DNA of 64,000 nt from Castellaniella sp040276065 (lineage in GTDB: Bacteria; Pseudomonadota; Gammaproteobacteria; Burkholderiales; Burkholderiaceae_B), in assembly GCF_040276065.1 (NCBI RefSeq), contig NZ_JBELOI010000005.1, forward strand, positions 1-64,000, written 5' to 3'. Below, one piece after another: positions 24,062 to 35,764 of this stretch. The translations under genes were made by a program, and so were the position numbers. Each line of letters begins with the position of its first letter. Position 1 is the first letter of the stretch. The notes under the pieces are model-generated. The model had not been told where the DNA came from. It saw only the letters and a program-made list of their open reading frames with translations, and searched no databases.

Positions 24062-26307
24062 GATTTGTTCTCGTGATCGAAAATCGCTGGCCAATCCGCT
24101 GGCAGCGAGACAGGGTCTGTGTCGGTCATTCTGGACAGATAGATCGAATAGAGGGTCTCATGCTCGGGATCGTCGTTCAGCAGGGACTCGAGCCTGGCCC
24201 GGGCCGCCGGCCAGCGGCGAGCGCGGTAATCATCGACTGCGGCGGCAAAGGCCGCGACCCGGGTCCGCAGCCCGTCGGTGGCCTCTGAGAGCGGGCAGAT
24301 CGGCTGGAAGATCTCTACGGGCCTGGTCTTGCCCTTGACGCGGATGCGATCCACTGGACGATACAGGAATTCGTCGGCCTGGCGGCGGGTCGTGTCGGAC
24401 ACCAGCACCGGCAAGCCATAGTGGCGGGTCATGCTTTCAATGCGCGAACCCAGATTCACGGTGTCGCCCAGCACCGTGTAGGCCCGCCGGTAGCTGGACC
24501 CCATGTCGCCGACGCTCATCGGGCCGGTGCTCAGTCCAAGCCCGATTTCGAAGGCCGGCAGCCCCAAGGCCTGGAACTCGCCGCGCAAGCCGATCATGCG
24601 ACGCTGCATGGCGAGGGACGCGCCAACGGCATGCCGGGCGTGATGCGGATCGTCCAGCGGCGCATTCCAGAACGCCATCACCATGTCGCCGACGTACTTG
24701 TCTATCGTACCCTGATGGTCAAAGATCACCCGGGTGACGGCGGACAGGTATACGTTCAGTAGATGCTTGAGTTCAGCCGCCGACAGCGATTCCGAGATCG
24801 TGGTAAAGCCCTGTATGTCGGCAAACAGCACCGTCATCTCGCGCTGTTCGCTCTCCAGCGACACCAGATCGGGCTGCATCACCATGCGTTCCACATAGGC
24901 GGGCGGAACATACTCGCCGAACAGGTCCTGGATGGCGTGCTTTTGCCGGTTGGTCCTCAGGTAGCCGGCTATCACGTTGAACGCGGTCAGGCAGAACACC
25001 ATCAGCAAGGTCATGGCCAGAGGCAGCGCGATATGGGCGTAACGCCACAGCAGCAAGTTGACTCCGAGGACCAGACCCACCCACCCCGCCGAGACCATCA
25101 GCATCCAGGTGGGTGATCGGCCCGGCAACGCGAGCATGAGCAACAATCCCGATATCAGGACCATCAGGAATGTGGCCCCTGGCTCCCAGTCGGGTGTGTA
25201 GTAGAAGACGTTCTCGCCCAGGGCCGCCTGTAAAATCGCATCCAGGACGTTGGCATGCGCTTCGACACCGGGATACGCGGTCTGTAAGGGGATGGTGCGC
25301 AGGTCGCCCAGGCCCAGGGCCGAGGTGCCCACGAGGACGAGGGCACCGTCAAGCTGCTGCAACAGCTCGGAGGGGGCATCGCCGCGCAACACGTGGGTCG
25401 CCGGGATCACCGGGTAGGAGCCCGCCTTGCCGCGATAGGGCACGAGTAACTGCGCCTGAGCATCGACAGGCACTTGCACGCGGTTTCCGACTTGTACGCC
25501 GGCCACCAGCCTGCGCGCACCCGCCTCGGCGGATATGAGCTTTACCCATGGCGCACCCAGGGCCACCCGCGACATCTCCAGCGCCAGCGAGGCATAGACG
25601 CCGTTTTCATGCTGTATCGCCAGCGGCATGCGCCGCACGATGCCGTCGGCGTCCGGGATCGCGACGATGAAGCCGGCGCTCAGGGCATTGGCGGTCAGCG
25701 GCTCTGGATTGCTGGTGAAATCCGGCATGCTCAAGAGCGGGGACGCGGCGGCGTCCTCGGCGGACAGTTCCAGGAACGGAAAGGGCAGGACGCCGGTCTT
25801 GCCGCCGTCCGCATGAAAAAAATAACCCAGCATCACCTTGCTGCCCAGGGTGTTCGCCAAGATCGTATCCCCGTCGAATGCCGGGACCAGGTCCAGCAAG
25901 GCCTGGCGCATGTCGGGTGCCCAATCGACGGCCTCTAGCAATGACTGCGCCGGATTCACGCCCGGCTCGGAAAATACCGCGTCGAATCCGATTAAGGCGG
26001 CCCCGCGATCCTGCAGGGCCAGGATCAGGTCAGCCACCTTCGCGCGATCCCAGGGCCAGCGGCCCTCGCGCTGCAGCGTTGATTCGTCCACGTCGATGAT
26101 GACGATGGGAATGCGCGCGGGCCTTTGTGGCGGCAGGGCCTGGAAGCGCCAGTCATACAGTAGGGAATCGAGACGCGTGATGACGGCACTGCGCGCCGGG
26201 TCGTGTGGGTTTAGAAAGTGGATGGACACCAGCGCCCCGACCAGCAGCGCGCCGGCCAATAATTGCCAGCGGCGCCGCATCCAGGGCCAGGGGGTCTTCG
26301 CGCTCAA
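24058..26307 (-). CDS. CHASE2-domain adenylate cyclase (class III)
   Basis: A 749-residue membrane protein: an N-terminal helix, an extracytoplasmic CHASE2 sensor domain (about 35-340, with IVIIDVDESTLQREGRWPWDR), three helices (about 385-455) and a cytoplasmic class III cyclase domain (about 490-670). Metal-binding Asp residues are in LFADIQGFT and VGDMVMAFW. The purine-selecting positions read Lys (DKYVGD) and Thr (YTVLGDTVN), and the transition-state Asn/Arg are in VNLGSRIE. The Lys/Thr pair indicates cAMP rather than cGMP. It lies 4 bp after the FecR-domain gene and overlaps the channel gene. Confidence 0.9.
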   Translation of the reverse strand: MSAKTPWPWMRRRWQLLAGALLVGALVSIHFLNPHDPARSAVITRLDSLLYDWRFQALPPQRPARIPIVIIDVDESTLQREGRWPWDRAKVADLILALQDRGAALIGFDAVFSEPGVNPAQSLLEAVDWAPDMRQALLDLVPAFDGDTILANTLGSKVMLGYFFHADGGKTGVLPFPFLELSAEDAAASPLLSMPDFTSNPEPLTANALSAGFIVAIPDADGIVRRMPLAIQHENGVYASLALEMSRVALGAPWVKLISAEAGARRLVAGVQVGNRVQVPVDAQAQLLVPYRGKAGSYPVIPATHVLRGDAPSELLQQLDGALVLVGTSALGLGDLRTIPLQTAYPGVEAHANVLDAILQAALGENVFYYTPDWEPGATFLMVLISGLLLMLALPGRSPTWMLMVSAGWVGLVLGVNLLLWRYAHIALPLAMTLLMVFCLTAFNVIAGYLRTNRQKHAIQDLFGEYVPPAYVERMVMQPDLVSLESEQREMTVLFADIQGFTTISESLSAAELKHLLNVYLSAVTRVIFDHQGTIDKYVGDMVMAFWNAPLDDPHHARHAVGASLAMQRRMIGLRGEFQALGLPAFEIGLGLSTGPMSVGDMGSSYRRAYTVLGDTVNLGSRIESMTRHYGLPVLVSDTTRRQADEFLYRPVDRIRVKGKTRPVEIFQPICPLSEATDGLRTRVAAFAAAVDDYRARRWPAARARLESLLNDDPEHETLYSIYLSRMTDTDPVSLPADWPAIFDHENKS

Positions 26308-26311
26308 TGTT

Positions 26312-27874
26312 TTACTGAGTCAGCCCGGCCGTGCCTATCACTTCTTCGCCGTTGGGGCTGCTTATGTGGTAGGACACCCCTGCTTGCTCGGCGTTCGGAC
26401 CGGCCAGGAAACCATCGACATTGGCGGTGCACCCGACCGTGGTGCACTGGGTGCCTGTGACTGAGGCGGCCGTGAAATCGAAGGCCCCGGTCGTATGACT
26501 GAAGCTGGACAGGGGTGTCCCCGAGGGTGTCATTGCGTTGTAGACAACGCCGGGCATGCTCACCTGCATGTCAAAGCCATAGGTCGGCGTCGAACTCAAA
26601 TCGATCTGAAGGTTGAAGGCATCCAGCGTGCCAACCTGACCGGACATCATATTCAGGCCTCGGGCCGCCGACCCGCCCGCCAATTGGTAGCTCAGGATGC
26701 CCCCCAGCGGGATCTGCGCGGCGACCGAGCCAATGATGTAAGGAAGGTACTGCCCTTGCCCTAGCGTGACGTTGGGGGTGCTGGGCACGGTGGGCAGGCC
26801 ATTCAATGTGCCGCTGCCATCGGTGAACTCGCCCCAGCTGACATGACCGAGCGTACCCAGCGTGCTCGGCTCTACCTGCAGGCTGCCGATGTCATATTCC
26901 AATAGACCGCTAACGCTTGTCACTGCCCCCGAACTGGGGTCGAACTGCACCCCGAAATCATTGGGATCGGTGGATAAGTAGTAGGCCGGTCCGGCTGTAA
27001 ATCCGGCTAAGCGGTAGCCAAGCCCGTCAGGTAGGAAGGGCGACGGGGTGGGGGGACTAGGCGGCCCGGACGGCGGCGGGGTTGATCCCGCCGGCCCGAT
27101 GGCGGCACCCGCTACCAATGTGTGAGACAAGGGAAGATCCTGCGTGACGTCCAGGCCATAAGGATCCTGGTCGATCAGCCGCAGGGTCTCGGCCTTGTCG
27201 CCTCCGACGGCAGTGGCCAGGTATAGCGGCCCCTGCTCGGTGAACCGGGGCGCCGTGCCCAGGGTCACCTCCGCGTTCCGTCCCTCGGGCACCTCGAGGG
27301 TGCCCTGGTCGTTCGTGATCACGACCTTGCCCTTGCCGACGTGCACCCGCAAGGTATTGGGCGGATTGAGGACCGCGATATATTCCGTGCCGCGGATGCC
27401 CAATGTCGCGACGGACGTTTTCAGTTGATAGCGCTCGTGCCGGACTTTTCCGATCGAGCCTGTGATCGTGCGCAGGCCGCCACGCACCATGCCGAACACT
27501 AGGGAACCGTCCTCCTGGGCCTGGTCCTGGTGCTGGTACTCATCCACCGAGAAGGTGGTGTTCGGCATCAGCGAGACCAGACCGCCGTCGGTGAAGCGCA
27601 TCTGCGCGCGGCCGTTCTCGGCCGTGTCTATCGTATCGCCGCCGAAGATATCCGCGCCCTTTTGCAACGGCCTGGAGGCCGAGCCTGAGGCCGTTGCGGT
27701 CACCACCCCGCTGGTGAAATTGACGCGTGCCGCGATCTCGGCCGCCGCCGGCGCCTGCAGCATGAGCGCGCCGAACACGGCCGCCGCCAGCCAGTGAAAA
27801 ACCCGCCGCACGCACGCATCCCCGTAAGGCCCGGCCTGCGCCCTGGCTTTCCACAAAGAATCAGAAAAACTCAT
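26312..27874 (-). CDS. Exported FecR-domain protein
   Basis: A 520-residue protein with a signal peptide (hydrophobic WLAAAVFGALMLQAPAAA) and a FecR domain at about 55-170 (KGADIFGGDTIDTAENGRAQM, SVATLGIRGTEY). FecR domains are periplasmic and commonly encoded beside CHASE2 cyclases. A Pro-rich linker (PPPSGPPSPPTPSP) leads to a roughly 250-residue beta-rich C-terminal part that I do not recognise. It overlaps the upstream barrel gene by 14 bp and precedes the cyclase by 4 bp. A structural or sensory role feeding the CHASE2 domain is inferred. Confidence 0.8.
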   Translation of the reverse strand: MSFSDSLWKARAQAGPYGDACVRRVFHWLAAAVFGALMLQAPAAAEIAARVNFTSGVVTATASGSASRPLQKGADIFGGDTIDTAENGRAQMRFTDGGLVSLMPNTTFSVDEYQHQDQAQEDGSLVFGMVRGGLRTITGSIGKVRHERYQLKTSVATLGIRGTEYIAVLNPPNTLRVHVGKGKVVITNDQGTLEVPEGRNAEVTLGTAPRFTEQGPLYLATAVGGDKAETLRLIDQDPYGLDVTQDLPLSHTLVAGAAIGPAGSTPPPSGPPSPPTPSPFLPDGLGYRLAGFTAGPAYYLSTDPNDFGVQFDPSSGAVTSVSGLLEYDIGSLQVEPSTLGTLGHVSWGEFTDGSGTLNGLPTVPSTPNVTLGQGQYLPYIIGSVAAQIPLGGILSYQLAGGSAARGLNMMSGQVGTLDAFNLQIDLSSTPTYGFDMQVSMPGVVYNAMTPSGTPLSSFSHTTGAFDFTAASVTGTQCTTVGCTANVDGFLAGPNAEQAGVSYHISSPNGEEVIGTAGLTQ

Positions 27875-29255
27875 AGCGCAAACTCATGGTGAGGGTATGC
27901 CGTTGATAATCAAACAGTGGGATGGAAGAATCACTGGCCGCAAAGCGATACTGGGGGCGCAGCGACAGCTTGCGATTCAGCGCATGATTGACGCCGAGAT
28001 ACGCATCGTAATGAGTCTCGGTGCGAGACTCGAGAAAGAGGATTTCCTGCCCGTCGTAGCGGCGGCGCTCCGCGCCGACGCCCGCCTCGATCTGGGTGCG
28101 GGGCGTCGCCATCACCATGCCGCCCAGGCGCAGGCCATGGAAAGCATGCTGGAAATTGTCCGGGGCGCTCGAGTGCTTGTTGAGCTCCCGCCCGGCATAC
28201 ACGCTGGCATACACGACCGCGCGATTCGCGGCCAGGCCTTGGGCCCAGGACACGCCGCCGACATAGCGATGCGCGTCGCGCTCGCCCATCGAGGGGTAGC
28301 GCAGTTCACTGACCTGGCCAAAGGCACTGAACTCGGCGCTGTCTGAAACCGTATACGCGTATTGACCCAATACACCGAGCAGGTTGCGATAGTCGTGGCC
28401 ACCCAGGTTGTAGTACTGGCCCAGGAGTTTGCCCGTGAATTGATGGCGGGAGGTCTTGTAGGTGAGGCCCACCCCGGCATCGGCCACCGCGCTGTTGTAG
28501 TCGTGTGTGTTCCAGTATCCTGTGCCGGACACGTTGCCGTCGGCGATGAAACGCCAATTGCTATTCAGAGGCGTCGAGTAACGGATATTGAATGCCGCCT
28601 GATTGAATCCGCTGGCCCGCTCGCGCCCTTCGCGGCTCAAGCGCATCCGCTGGTTGTTGAACAGCGGTATCGCAAGACTGTCTTGTGACGTCGCGTTATT
28701 GATGTTGCTGTCATACCCTATCCCTAGCTGCACATACGAGCGCAGACGGGTATCGTCGTGCCCGGACTCGGTGCCCGTGAGCTCATCGAGATAGTCGGTG
28801 ATCACCGACGCGAGCTGAACCGGAGGGGCGGACTGGGCCAGGGTGTCGAGTTCGAGGCGGGCGCTGTCTGTTTCGGTCAGCGCCATATGGGCACGAGCCA
28901 TGCCTAGGCGGCATAAGCCGTTGTCGGGTTGCACCGATAAACAACGCTCGAAGGCAAACGCGGCCTGGGTTCCGTGACCAGTGCCCAGGGACGCCTGTCC
29001 GAAGAGGAAGTCGTAGGAAGGCTCCCCGGAAAGGTCATCCTGCAAGGGCAGCAGGATCCGGTGGGCGGTTCCCGCCTGCCCGGCATTCAGCCAGTCCCTG
29101 GCCTGAGCAAGCGCGTCCTGATGGGTCTGGAGCCAGACGGATGAGGGCGTGGGTTGCGCCATCGCCTGACCCATTCCCCATGTGGCCAAGCCCGCACATA
29201 GAAAAAGCGCGCAAGCCCGCCCCCCTTGCCGCATCCCTGCAAGCCGGTCAATCAT
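27861..29255 (-). CDS. Outer-membrane protein with TPR-like N-terminus and beta-barrel (SLAM/DUF560-like)
   Basis: A 464-residue protein. Its signal peptide ends near WGMGQAMAQ, an alpha-helical TPR-like region spans about 40-165 (FAFERCLSVQPDNGLCRLGMARAH), and an alternating aromatic/polar barrel finishes in the terminal aromatic Phe-Phe typical of outer-membrane insertion. The design resembles surface lipoprotein assembly modulator/DUF560 proteins. ATG 29255 (MIDRLAG) is chosen over the longer frame at 29321 because it places the signal peptide correctly and has GGGGAAAG upstream. It is the first gene of the cyclase operon. Confidence 0.75.
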   Translation of the reverse strand: MIDRLAGMRQGGRACALFLCAGLATWGMGQAMAQPTPSSVWLQTHQDALAQARDWLNAGQAGTAHRILLPLQDDLSGEPSYDFLFGQASLGTGHGTQAAFAFERCLSVQPDNGLCRLGMARAHMALTETDSARLELDTLAQSAPPVQLASVITDYLDELTGTESGHDDTRLRSYVQLGIGYDSNINNATSQDSLAIPLFNNQRMRLSREGRERASGFNQAAFNIRYSTPLNSNWRFIADGNVSGTGYWNTHDYNSAVADAGVGLTYKTSRHQFTGKLLGQYYNLGGHDYRNLLGVLGQYAYTVSDSAEFSAFGQVSELRYPSMGERDAHRYVGGVSWAQGLAANRAVVYASVYAGRELNKHSSAPDNFQHAFHGLRLGGMVMATPRTQIEAGVGAERRRYDGQEILFLESRTETHYDAYLGVNHALNRKLSLRPQYRFAASDSSIPLFDYQRHTLTMSLRYEFF

Positions 29256-29404
29256 CTGCTTTCCCCTGCCCCGCCGGGACTGCTTTTTATTAGAAATTCT
29301 GATTAAACCATCATTTTCCATGAAGCTATGTTAAGTTGCAATCTTTTATACTTTATCTACGGTGATTTCCGCTAAAACAGCCGGTATCCCGCGAGATTTT
29401 CAAA

Positions 29405-30262
29405 ATGAAAGACACTCCCCCCCCGGACCAGTCCATTGTTGTCGTACAGGTGACGGATCCGCACTTGTACGAAGATCCCTCGGGATGCTTGCTGGGCGTC
29501 CAGACCGACGCCAGCCTGCGCGGGGTGCTGCGGCATATCATCGAGTACCAGCCGGACATTGGCCTGCTCCTGGCAACCGGGGACATCAGCCAGGACGGCA
29601 GCCTGGCCGCGCAGCAACGATTTCTGCGGCTGGCCGCCGATGTGCCCGCCCCTTTGCGCGGACTGCCCGGAAACCACGATGCGGGGCAAGCCTTTCACCA
29701 GGCCTGGGGCGAGCAGGCCGATCCCGTCAAGGATATCGGGCGCTGGCGGCTGATCATGCTGGATACCCGGGTTCCGGGCTCCAATGCCGGGCGTCTGGCC
29801 GAGGCGCAACTCGAGCTGTTGCTTTCGGCGGCACAAGAGGCGCATGACAAGCACATACTGGTCGCGCTGCACCACAACCCCATCGCCATGGGCAGCGCGT
29901 GGCTGGACACGATGACGATCGCCAACGCGTCGGCCCTGTTCGACATCCTCGAGCGATTGCCGCGGGTCCGGGCGCTCCTCTGGGGGCATGTGCATCAGGA
30001 ATATGACGGCTTCCACGAGTGCGCCGATCGGGCCGGGCGGCAATCCCCCGGGGTCAGGCCGCCTGCGCGCCGCGGCCTGCGCCTGTTGTCCACGCCGTCG
30101 ACCTGCGTGCAGTTCACCCCCGGCAGCCGGACATTCAGCCTGGACAGCGCGGCGCCCGGCTACCGCTGGCTGGTGCTGCATCCCGACGGCCGCTTGGATA
30201 CAGGGGTGAGCCGTGTCGATGGCCTGGGCTTGAAGCCCAGCCTGGACAGCGCGGGCTATTAG
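29405..30262 (+). CDS. cpdA: CpdA-like 3',5'-cyclic nucleotide phosphodiesterase
   Basis: A 285-residue calcineurin-like metallophosphoesterase with all metal-ligand motifs: D18-x-H20 (TDPHL), GD at 59-60, GNHD at 89-92, a histidine in ALHHNP and GHVH near 197. Length and motif spacing match CpdA/Icc, which hydrolyses cAMP in the cytoplasm. It is divergent from the cyclase/channel operon across an 83-148-bp gap, so it probably supplies the off-switch of that pathway. Confidence 0.85.
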   Translation: MKDTPPPDQSIVVVQVTDPHLYEDPSGCLLGVQTDASLRGVLRHIIEYQPDIGLLLATGDISQDGSLAAQQRFLRLAADVPAPLRGLPGNHDAGQAFHQAWGEQADPVKDIGRWRLIMLDTRVPGSNAGRLAEAQLELLLSAAQEAHDKHILVALHHNPIAMGSAWLDTMTIANASALFDILERLPRVRALLWGHVHQEYDGFHECADRAGRQSPGVRPPARRGLRLLSTPSTCVQFTPGSRTFSLDSAAPGYRWLVLHPDGRLDTGVSRVDGLGLKPSLDSAGY

Positions 30263-30441
30263 AAGCGTCTCATCGAGGAAACCCCCGGCGTGGATATCGT
30301 GCCTGCGGCAGACTCTCGCCTTGGATTGGCGAAACGGGCCGACATCGGCGTGACCTCCCGATATGTGGGCCGAGGCGCCATAGCATGCGTATACACTACG
30401 AGATTGGCCATGGTTGGAAAACCAGGGAGGAGACCCATTTC

Positions 30442-32280
<1,839 letters not shown>

Positions 32281-32553
32281 GACCGTCCGGCTCGGAACGC
32301 CAAAGCCCGCGTCCCGGCGCGGGGTAACCGTGCGGCCTCTGGGCGCCGGCACGCGTTCCGGCCCTGGGTCGTCATGCGCTCAGCGCATGGGTTTGGCCCA
32401 AATAATGCAATAGATATCTGCCCGCAGGGCACATACACTGAATCTCCGGATCAGCCGGCCTTTGGATCAGCACTGCGCCAGAGGCCGTGGACAAGGCACG
32501 ATCAGCCAGGCGAACCGGCGCGGTCGCCCGCGCCGACCGTCAGGAGACCAGAC
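32281..32553. other. Intergenic region upstream of arylsulfatase
   Basis: A GC-rich gap of 273 bp between pckG and the sulfatase gene. The longest upstream extension of the sulfatase frame runs through here but lacks protein-like content. No clear promoter or terminator was recognised. Confidence 0.5.
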
Positions 32554-34809
32554 ATGGCCCACCCTCAGCGAATCGGCAGGACGATCGAGGATTCCACACC
32601 CTATTGGCCCGCGGAGCCCGCCGCGCCGCGAAATGCGCCCAATGTATTGATCGTGCTGTTCGATGATGTTGGGTTCTCGGATTTCGGGTGCTATGGTTCG
32701 GGGATCCGCACGCCAGCCATCGATGCACTGGCCACCGGCGGCTTGCGGTATTCGGGGTTCCATACGACCGCGATGTGCTCGACCACCCGTGCGTCCTTGC
32801 TGACGGGCCGCAACCACCACTCGGTCGGGATGGGCTGCCTGGCCAATTTCGACAGCGGCTATCCGGGCTACCGGGGCAAAATCTCCAAGGAAGCCTGCAC
32901 GCTCGGCGAGGCGCTGCGCCCCGCCGGTTACCGGAACTATTTCGTCGGCAAGTGGCACGTGACGCCGATGAGCGAGGGCGGGTCCACGGGGCCCTTTGAC
33001 GGCTGGCCGCTGGGCCGGGGGTTCGACCGGTTCTATGGATTCCTGAACGCGGAAACGGACCACTATTCGCCCGAGCTCGTCCAGGACAACACCCACATCG
33101 CACCGCCCGGCGATTACGCGAGCGGCTACCACTTGAGCGCCGACCTGGTGGACAAGTCCATCGGTTTCATCGCGGACCACATCGCGCAGAAGCCGATGGC
33201 GCCCTGGCTGACCTGGCTGGCTTTTGGGGCCTGCCACGCGCCTCACCAGGCGCCCAAAGCGCTCATCGACCGCTACGAGCCCCTCTTTGCCGATGGCTGG
33301 GATGCCGACCGGCAGCGGCGGCTGGCGCGGCAGATCGAGATGGGTCTGGTCCCCTCGGGCACGGTGCTGCCTCCGCGAAACGATGGGGTGCGACCCTGGG
33401 ACGAGCTGTCGGGTGATGAGCGCCGCCTGTTCGTGCGCCTGCAGGCGGCGTACGCGGCGATGCTGGATCATGCTGATCAGCAGATCGCGCGCCTGGTGGA
33501 ATTCCTGCGCACGACCGGGACGCTGGACAATACGATCGTGATCGTGATGTCCGACAACGGTGCGAGCCAGGAGGGTGGGCCGCTGGGGGCGGTCAACACT
33601 CTGGGCAGCTACAACTACCAGCCCGAGTCGCTGCGGGAAAAACTCGAGCGCATCGAGACTATCGGCGAACCCGGCAGCCACTCGAACATCCCGCATGGCT
33701 GGGCGATGGCGTCCAATACGCCGCTGAAGCGCTACAAGCAGAACACGCATGGCGGCGGTATCCGGGACCCCTTTGTCATATCCTGGAACCGGGGGATCGC
33801 GGCCAGGGGGGAAATCAGGCACCAGTTCGTCCATGCCTGCGACTTGTTCCCGACGCTGCTGGATGTGATCGGCGTGCGAAGCCCGCAACTCGTCAATGGC
33901 ATTGCGCAGATACCCATCGAGGGGGCGAGTTTCAAGGCATCCTTCGCCGATCCCGATGCGCCGGCAAAGAACGCGCCGCAGCATTTCGAGATGTTCGGCC
34001 ATCGCGGCCTATGGCTTGGGGGCTGGAAAGCCGTGGCCTATCATCCGCCCGGCACGCCGTTCGAGGACGATCGATGGGAGCTCTACCACCTGGAGACGGA
34101 TTTTTCCGAAGTCCGTGACCTGGCCGCGCAAAAACCCGTCCTGCTCGAGGCGCTCAAGGCGATCTGGTGGGAACAGGCCGAGAAATGCAAGGTGCTGCCG
34201 CTGGACGATCGCTTCGGCCCGAGGTTTGCCGAGAACGCCCGGCGCATACTCGGCGAGCGCCGGCGGTTTGTCTTCCACCGCGGTGTGGGACACGTCCCGA
34301 CCGACTTGGCGCCGGACGTCAGGAGCCGCAGCTACACGATCCGGTGCCACGTGGCGCTCGAGCCCGGCGCCCAAGGGGTCCTGATTGCGCATGGCGATGC
34401 CACCACCGGCTATTCGCTGTATGTGAAGGACGGTTACCTGTTCCACGACCTGAACCTCGGCGGCAGCCATGAGATCGTTCGATCCGTCCAGCGGGTGCCG
34501 CCGGGCGCGACGACACTCGGCCTGCGGGTCGGACGGCTTGAGCGCGGCGCACTGGGCGAGGCCCTGCGCAGCCGCTATATCCTGCTGGTCGACGACGAGC
34601 CGGCGGGTGAAATCGAGAGCACGCGCCACTTCAAGTCCCTGATCTCCTGGTCGGGTTGCGACATCGGCTGCGACAGGGGGTGCGCGGTGTCGCTGTACGA
34701 GGCGCCGTTTCCCTTCACCGGCCACTTGTCCAGGGTGGTGGTCGACCTGGATGACGATCAGGTGCTTGACGGCGAGACGGTCGGCCTGGCCGAGATGGGC
34801 CGCGAGTAG
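32554..34809 (+). CDS. Arylsulfatase (sulfatase family, CSTTR active-site variant)
   Basis: A 751-residue type I sulfatase. Metal-binding Asp-Asp lie at 37-38 (VLFDDVG), and Cys75, in AMCSTTRASLLTGR, is the residue normally matured to formylglycine. The usual motif is C-x-P-x-R; here the proline position is Thr. Further conserved blocks are GKWH, VIVMSDNGAS and a C-terminal lectin-like beta domain (about 560-740). No signal peptide is seen, so it is probably cytoplasmic. CAGGAGA (32541-32547) supports the ATG at 32554. It converges on the LysR gene. The substrate is unknown. Confidence 0.88.
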   Translation: MAHPQRIGRTIEDSTPYWPAEPAAPRNAPNVLIVLFDDVGFSDFGCYGSGIRTPAIDALATGGLRYSGFHTTAMCSTTRASLLTGRNHHSVGMGCLANFDSGYPGYRGKISKEACTLGEALRPAGYRNYFVGKWHVTPMSEGGSTGPFDGWPLGRGFDRFYGFLNAETDHYSPELVQDNTHIAPPGDYASGYHLSADLVDKSIGFIADHIAQKPMAPWLTWLAFGACHAPHQAPKALIDRYEPLFADGWDADRQRRLARQIEMGLVPSGTVLPPRNDGVRPWDELSGDERRLFVRLQAAYAAMLDHADQQIARLVEFLRTTGTLDNTIVIVMSDNGASQEGGPLGAVNTLGSYNYQPESLREKLERIETIGEPGSHSNIPHGWAMASNTPLKRYKQNTHGGGIRDPFVISWNRGIAARGEIRHQFVHACDLFPTLLDVIGVRSPQLVNGIAQIPIEGASFKASFADPDAPAKNAPQHFEMFGHRGLWLGGWKAVAYHPPGTPFEDDRWELYHLETDFSEVRDLAAQKPVLLEALKAIWWEQAEKCKVLPLDDRFGPRFAENARRILGERRRFVFHRGVGHVPTDLAPDVRSRSYTIRCHVALEPGAQGVLIAHGDATTGYSLYVKDGYLFHDLNLGGSHEIVRSVQRVPPGATTLGLRVGRLERGALGEALRSRYILLVDDEPAGEIESTRHFKSLISWSGCDIGCDRGCAVSLYEAPFPFTGHLSRVVVDLDDDQVLDGETVGLAEMGRE

Positions 34810-34849
34810 GTCGGGTGGGTGCTGCTGCGCCGTCGAACGGGTCGGCGTC

Positions 34850-35740
34850 TTAGCGCAGCGACGCGCCAACCGCCGTTGCGATGTCGACGAACTTCTCGAT
34901 GGCGGGCGATACGCGCTCGCTAGGGCGGATGACGCCCAGCGTCAGGCGCGGGCCGCGGCCCCGTAGCCGGCGGTATGTGGCCAGCGGGCGGGCGTAATGC
35001 TGCAATTGTGAGGCCACAAAGCCGATGCCCATGTCGCTGGCCGCCATGGCAACGATGGATTGGGCCGGCGCGGCCTCGATGATCTTGCGGGGGCTGAAGC
35101 CCGCTTGGTGGCACAGGGTGATGATCTCGTCGTACAGGCGCGGGCCGACGGCTCTGGGAAACAGTATGAATGTTTCCCCCGAGAGATCCTCGAGTGTCAG
35201 GACTGATTTCCCGCTCAGGGGGTTGATGTCCGAGAGCACGACGTCGAACGGGATGGCCGAGATCACGCGGCAGGCGAGCGCCCGGTCCTCGAGGGGCGGG
35301 TGCACCAGCCCCACTTGGATGTCTCCTCGCCTCAGCGCGTATTCCTGGTCCGCCGTCGTCATCGACCGGACAGTGAGCGCGACCTTGGGAAATGCTTCTG
35401 AGAATCGCCGGGCAATTTCGGGAAAGATGACGAACAGCGCGGTGGCCGTGACACCGATACTCAGTTCGCCGATCGCGCCGCGCTCGATCTGCCGGGCGCG
35501 ATCGACGATATCGGTCATTTGCAGCAGCAGCTTGTATGCCTCTCTGCGAAAGAGCTCGCCCGCGGGCGTGAGGGAGACGTTTCGCTTGTCGCGGTAAAAG
35601 AGCTGGACCTGCAACTCGTCCTCCAGTTGTCGCAATAACTGGCTGAGTCCCGGTTGGCTGATGTGGCAGCGTTCGGCCGCGCGCCGGAAATTCAGCTCCT
35701 CGGCCAGTACAACGAAACATTGCAGGCGCCGCTGGTCCAT
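34850..35740 (-). CDS. LysR-type transcriptional regulator
   Basis: 296 residues: an N-terminal winged HTH (FRRAAERCHISQPGLSQLLRQLE, about 18-40) and a substrate-binding domain from about 90 to the end. It is divergent from the hydroxyacid dehydrogenase/TRAP operon across a 113-bp gap holding a LysR-like palindrome, so it most likely controls that operon in response to the transported acid or a metabolite. Confidence 0.93.
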   Translation of the reverse strand: MDQRRLQCFVVLAEELNFRRAAERCHISQPGLSQLLRQLEDELQVQLFYRDKRNVSLTPAGELFRREAYKLLLQMTDIVDRARQIERGAIGELSIGVTATALFVIFPEIARRFSEAFPKVALTVRSMTTADQEYALRRGDIQVGLVHPPLEDRALACRVISAIPFDVVLSDINPLSGKSVLTLEDLSGETFILFPRAVGPRLYDEIITLCHQAGFSPRKIIEAAPAQSIVAMAASDMGIGFVASQLQHYARPLATYRRLRGRGPRLTLGVIRPSERVSPAIEKFVDIATAVGASLR

Positions 35741-35764
35741 GGGGTCTCCGTTTTTTTGCCCGTT

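Noticed and set aside
32467..34002. A 511-codon frame antisense to the arylsulfatase
   Set aside because: Same high-GC shadow effect; the sulfatase frame carries the conserved motifs.
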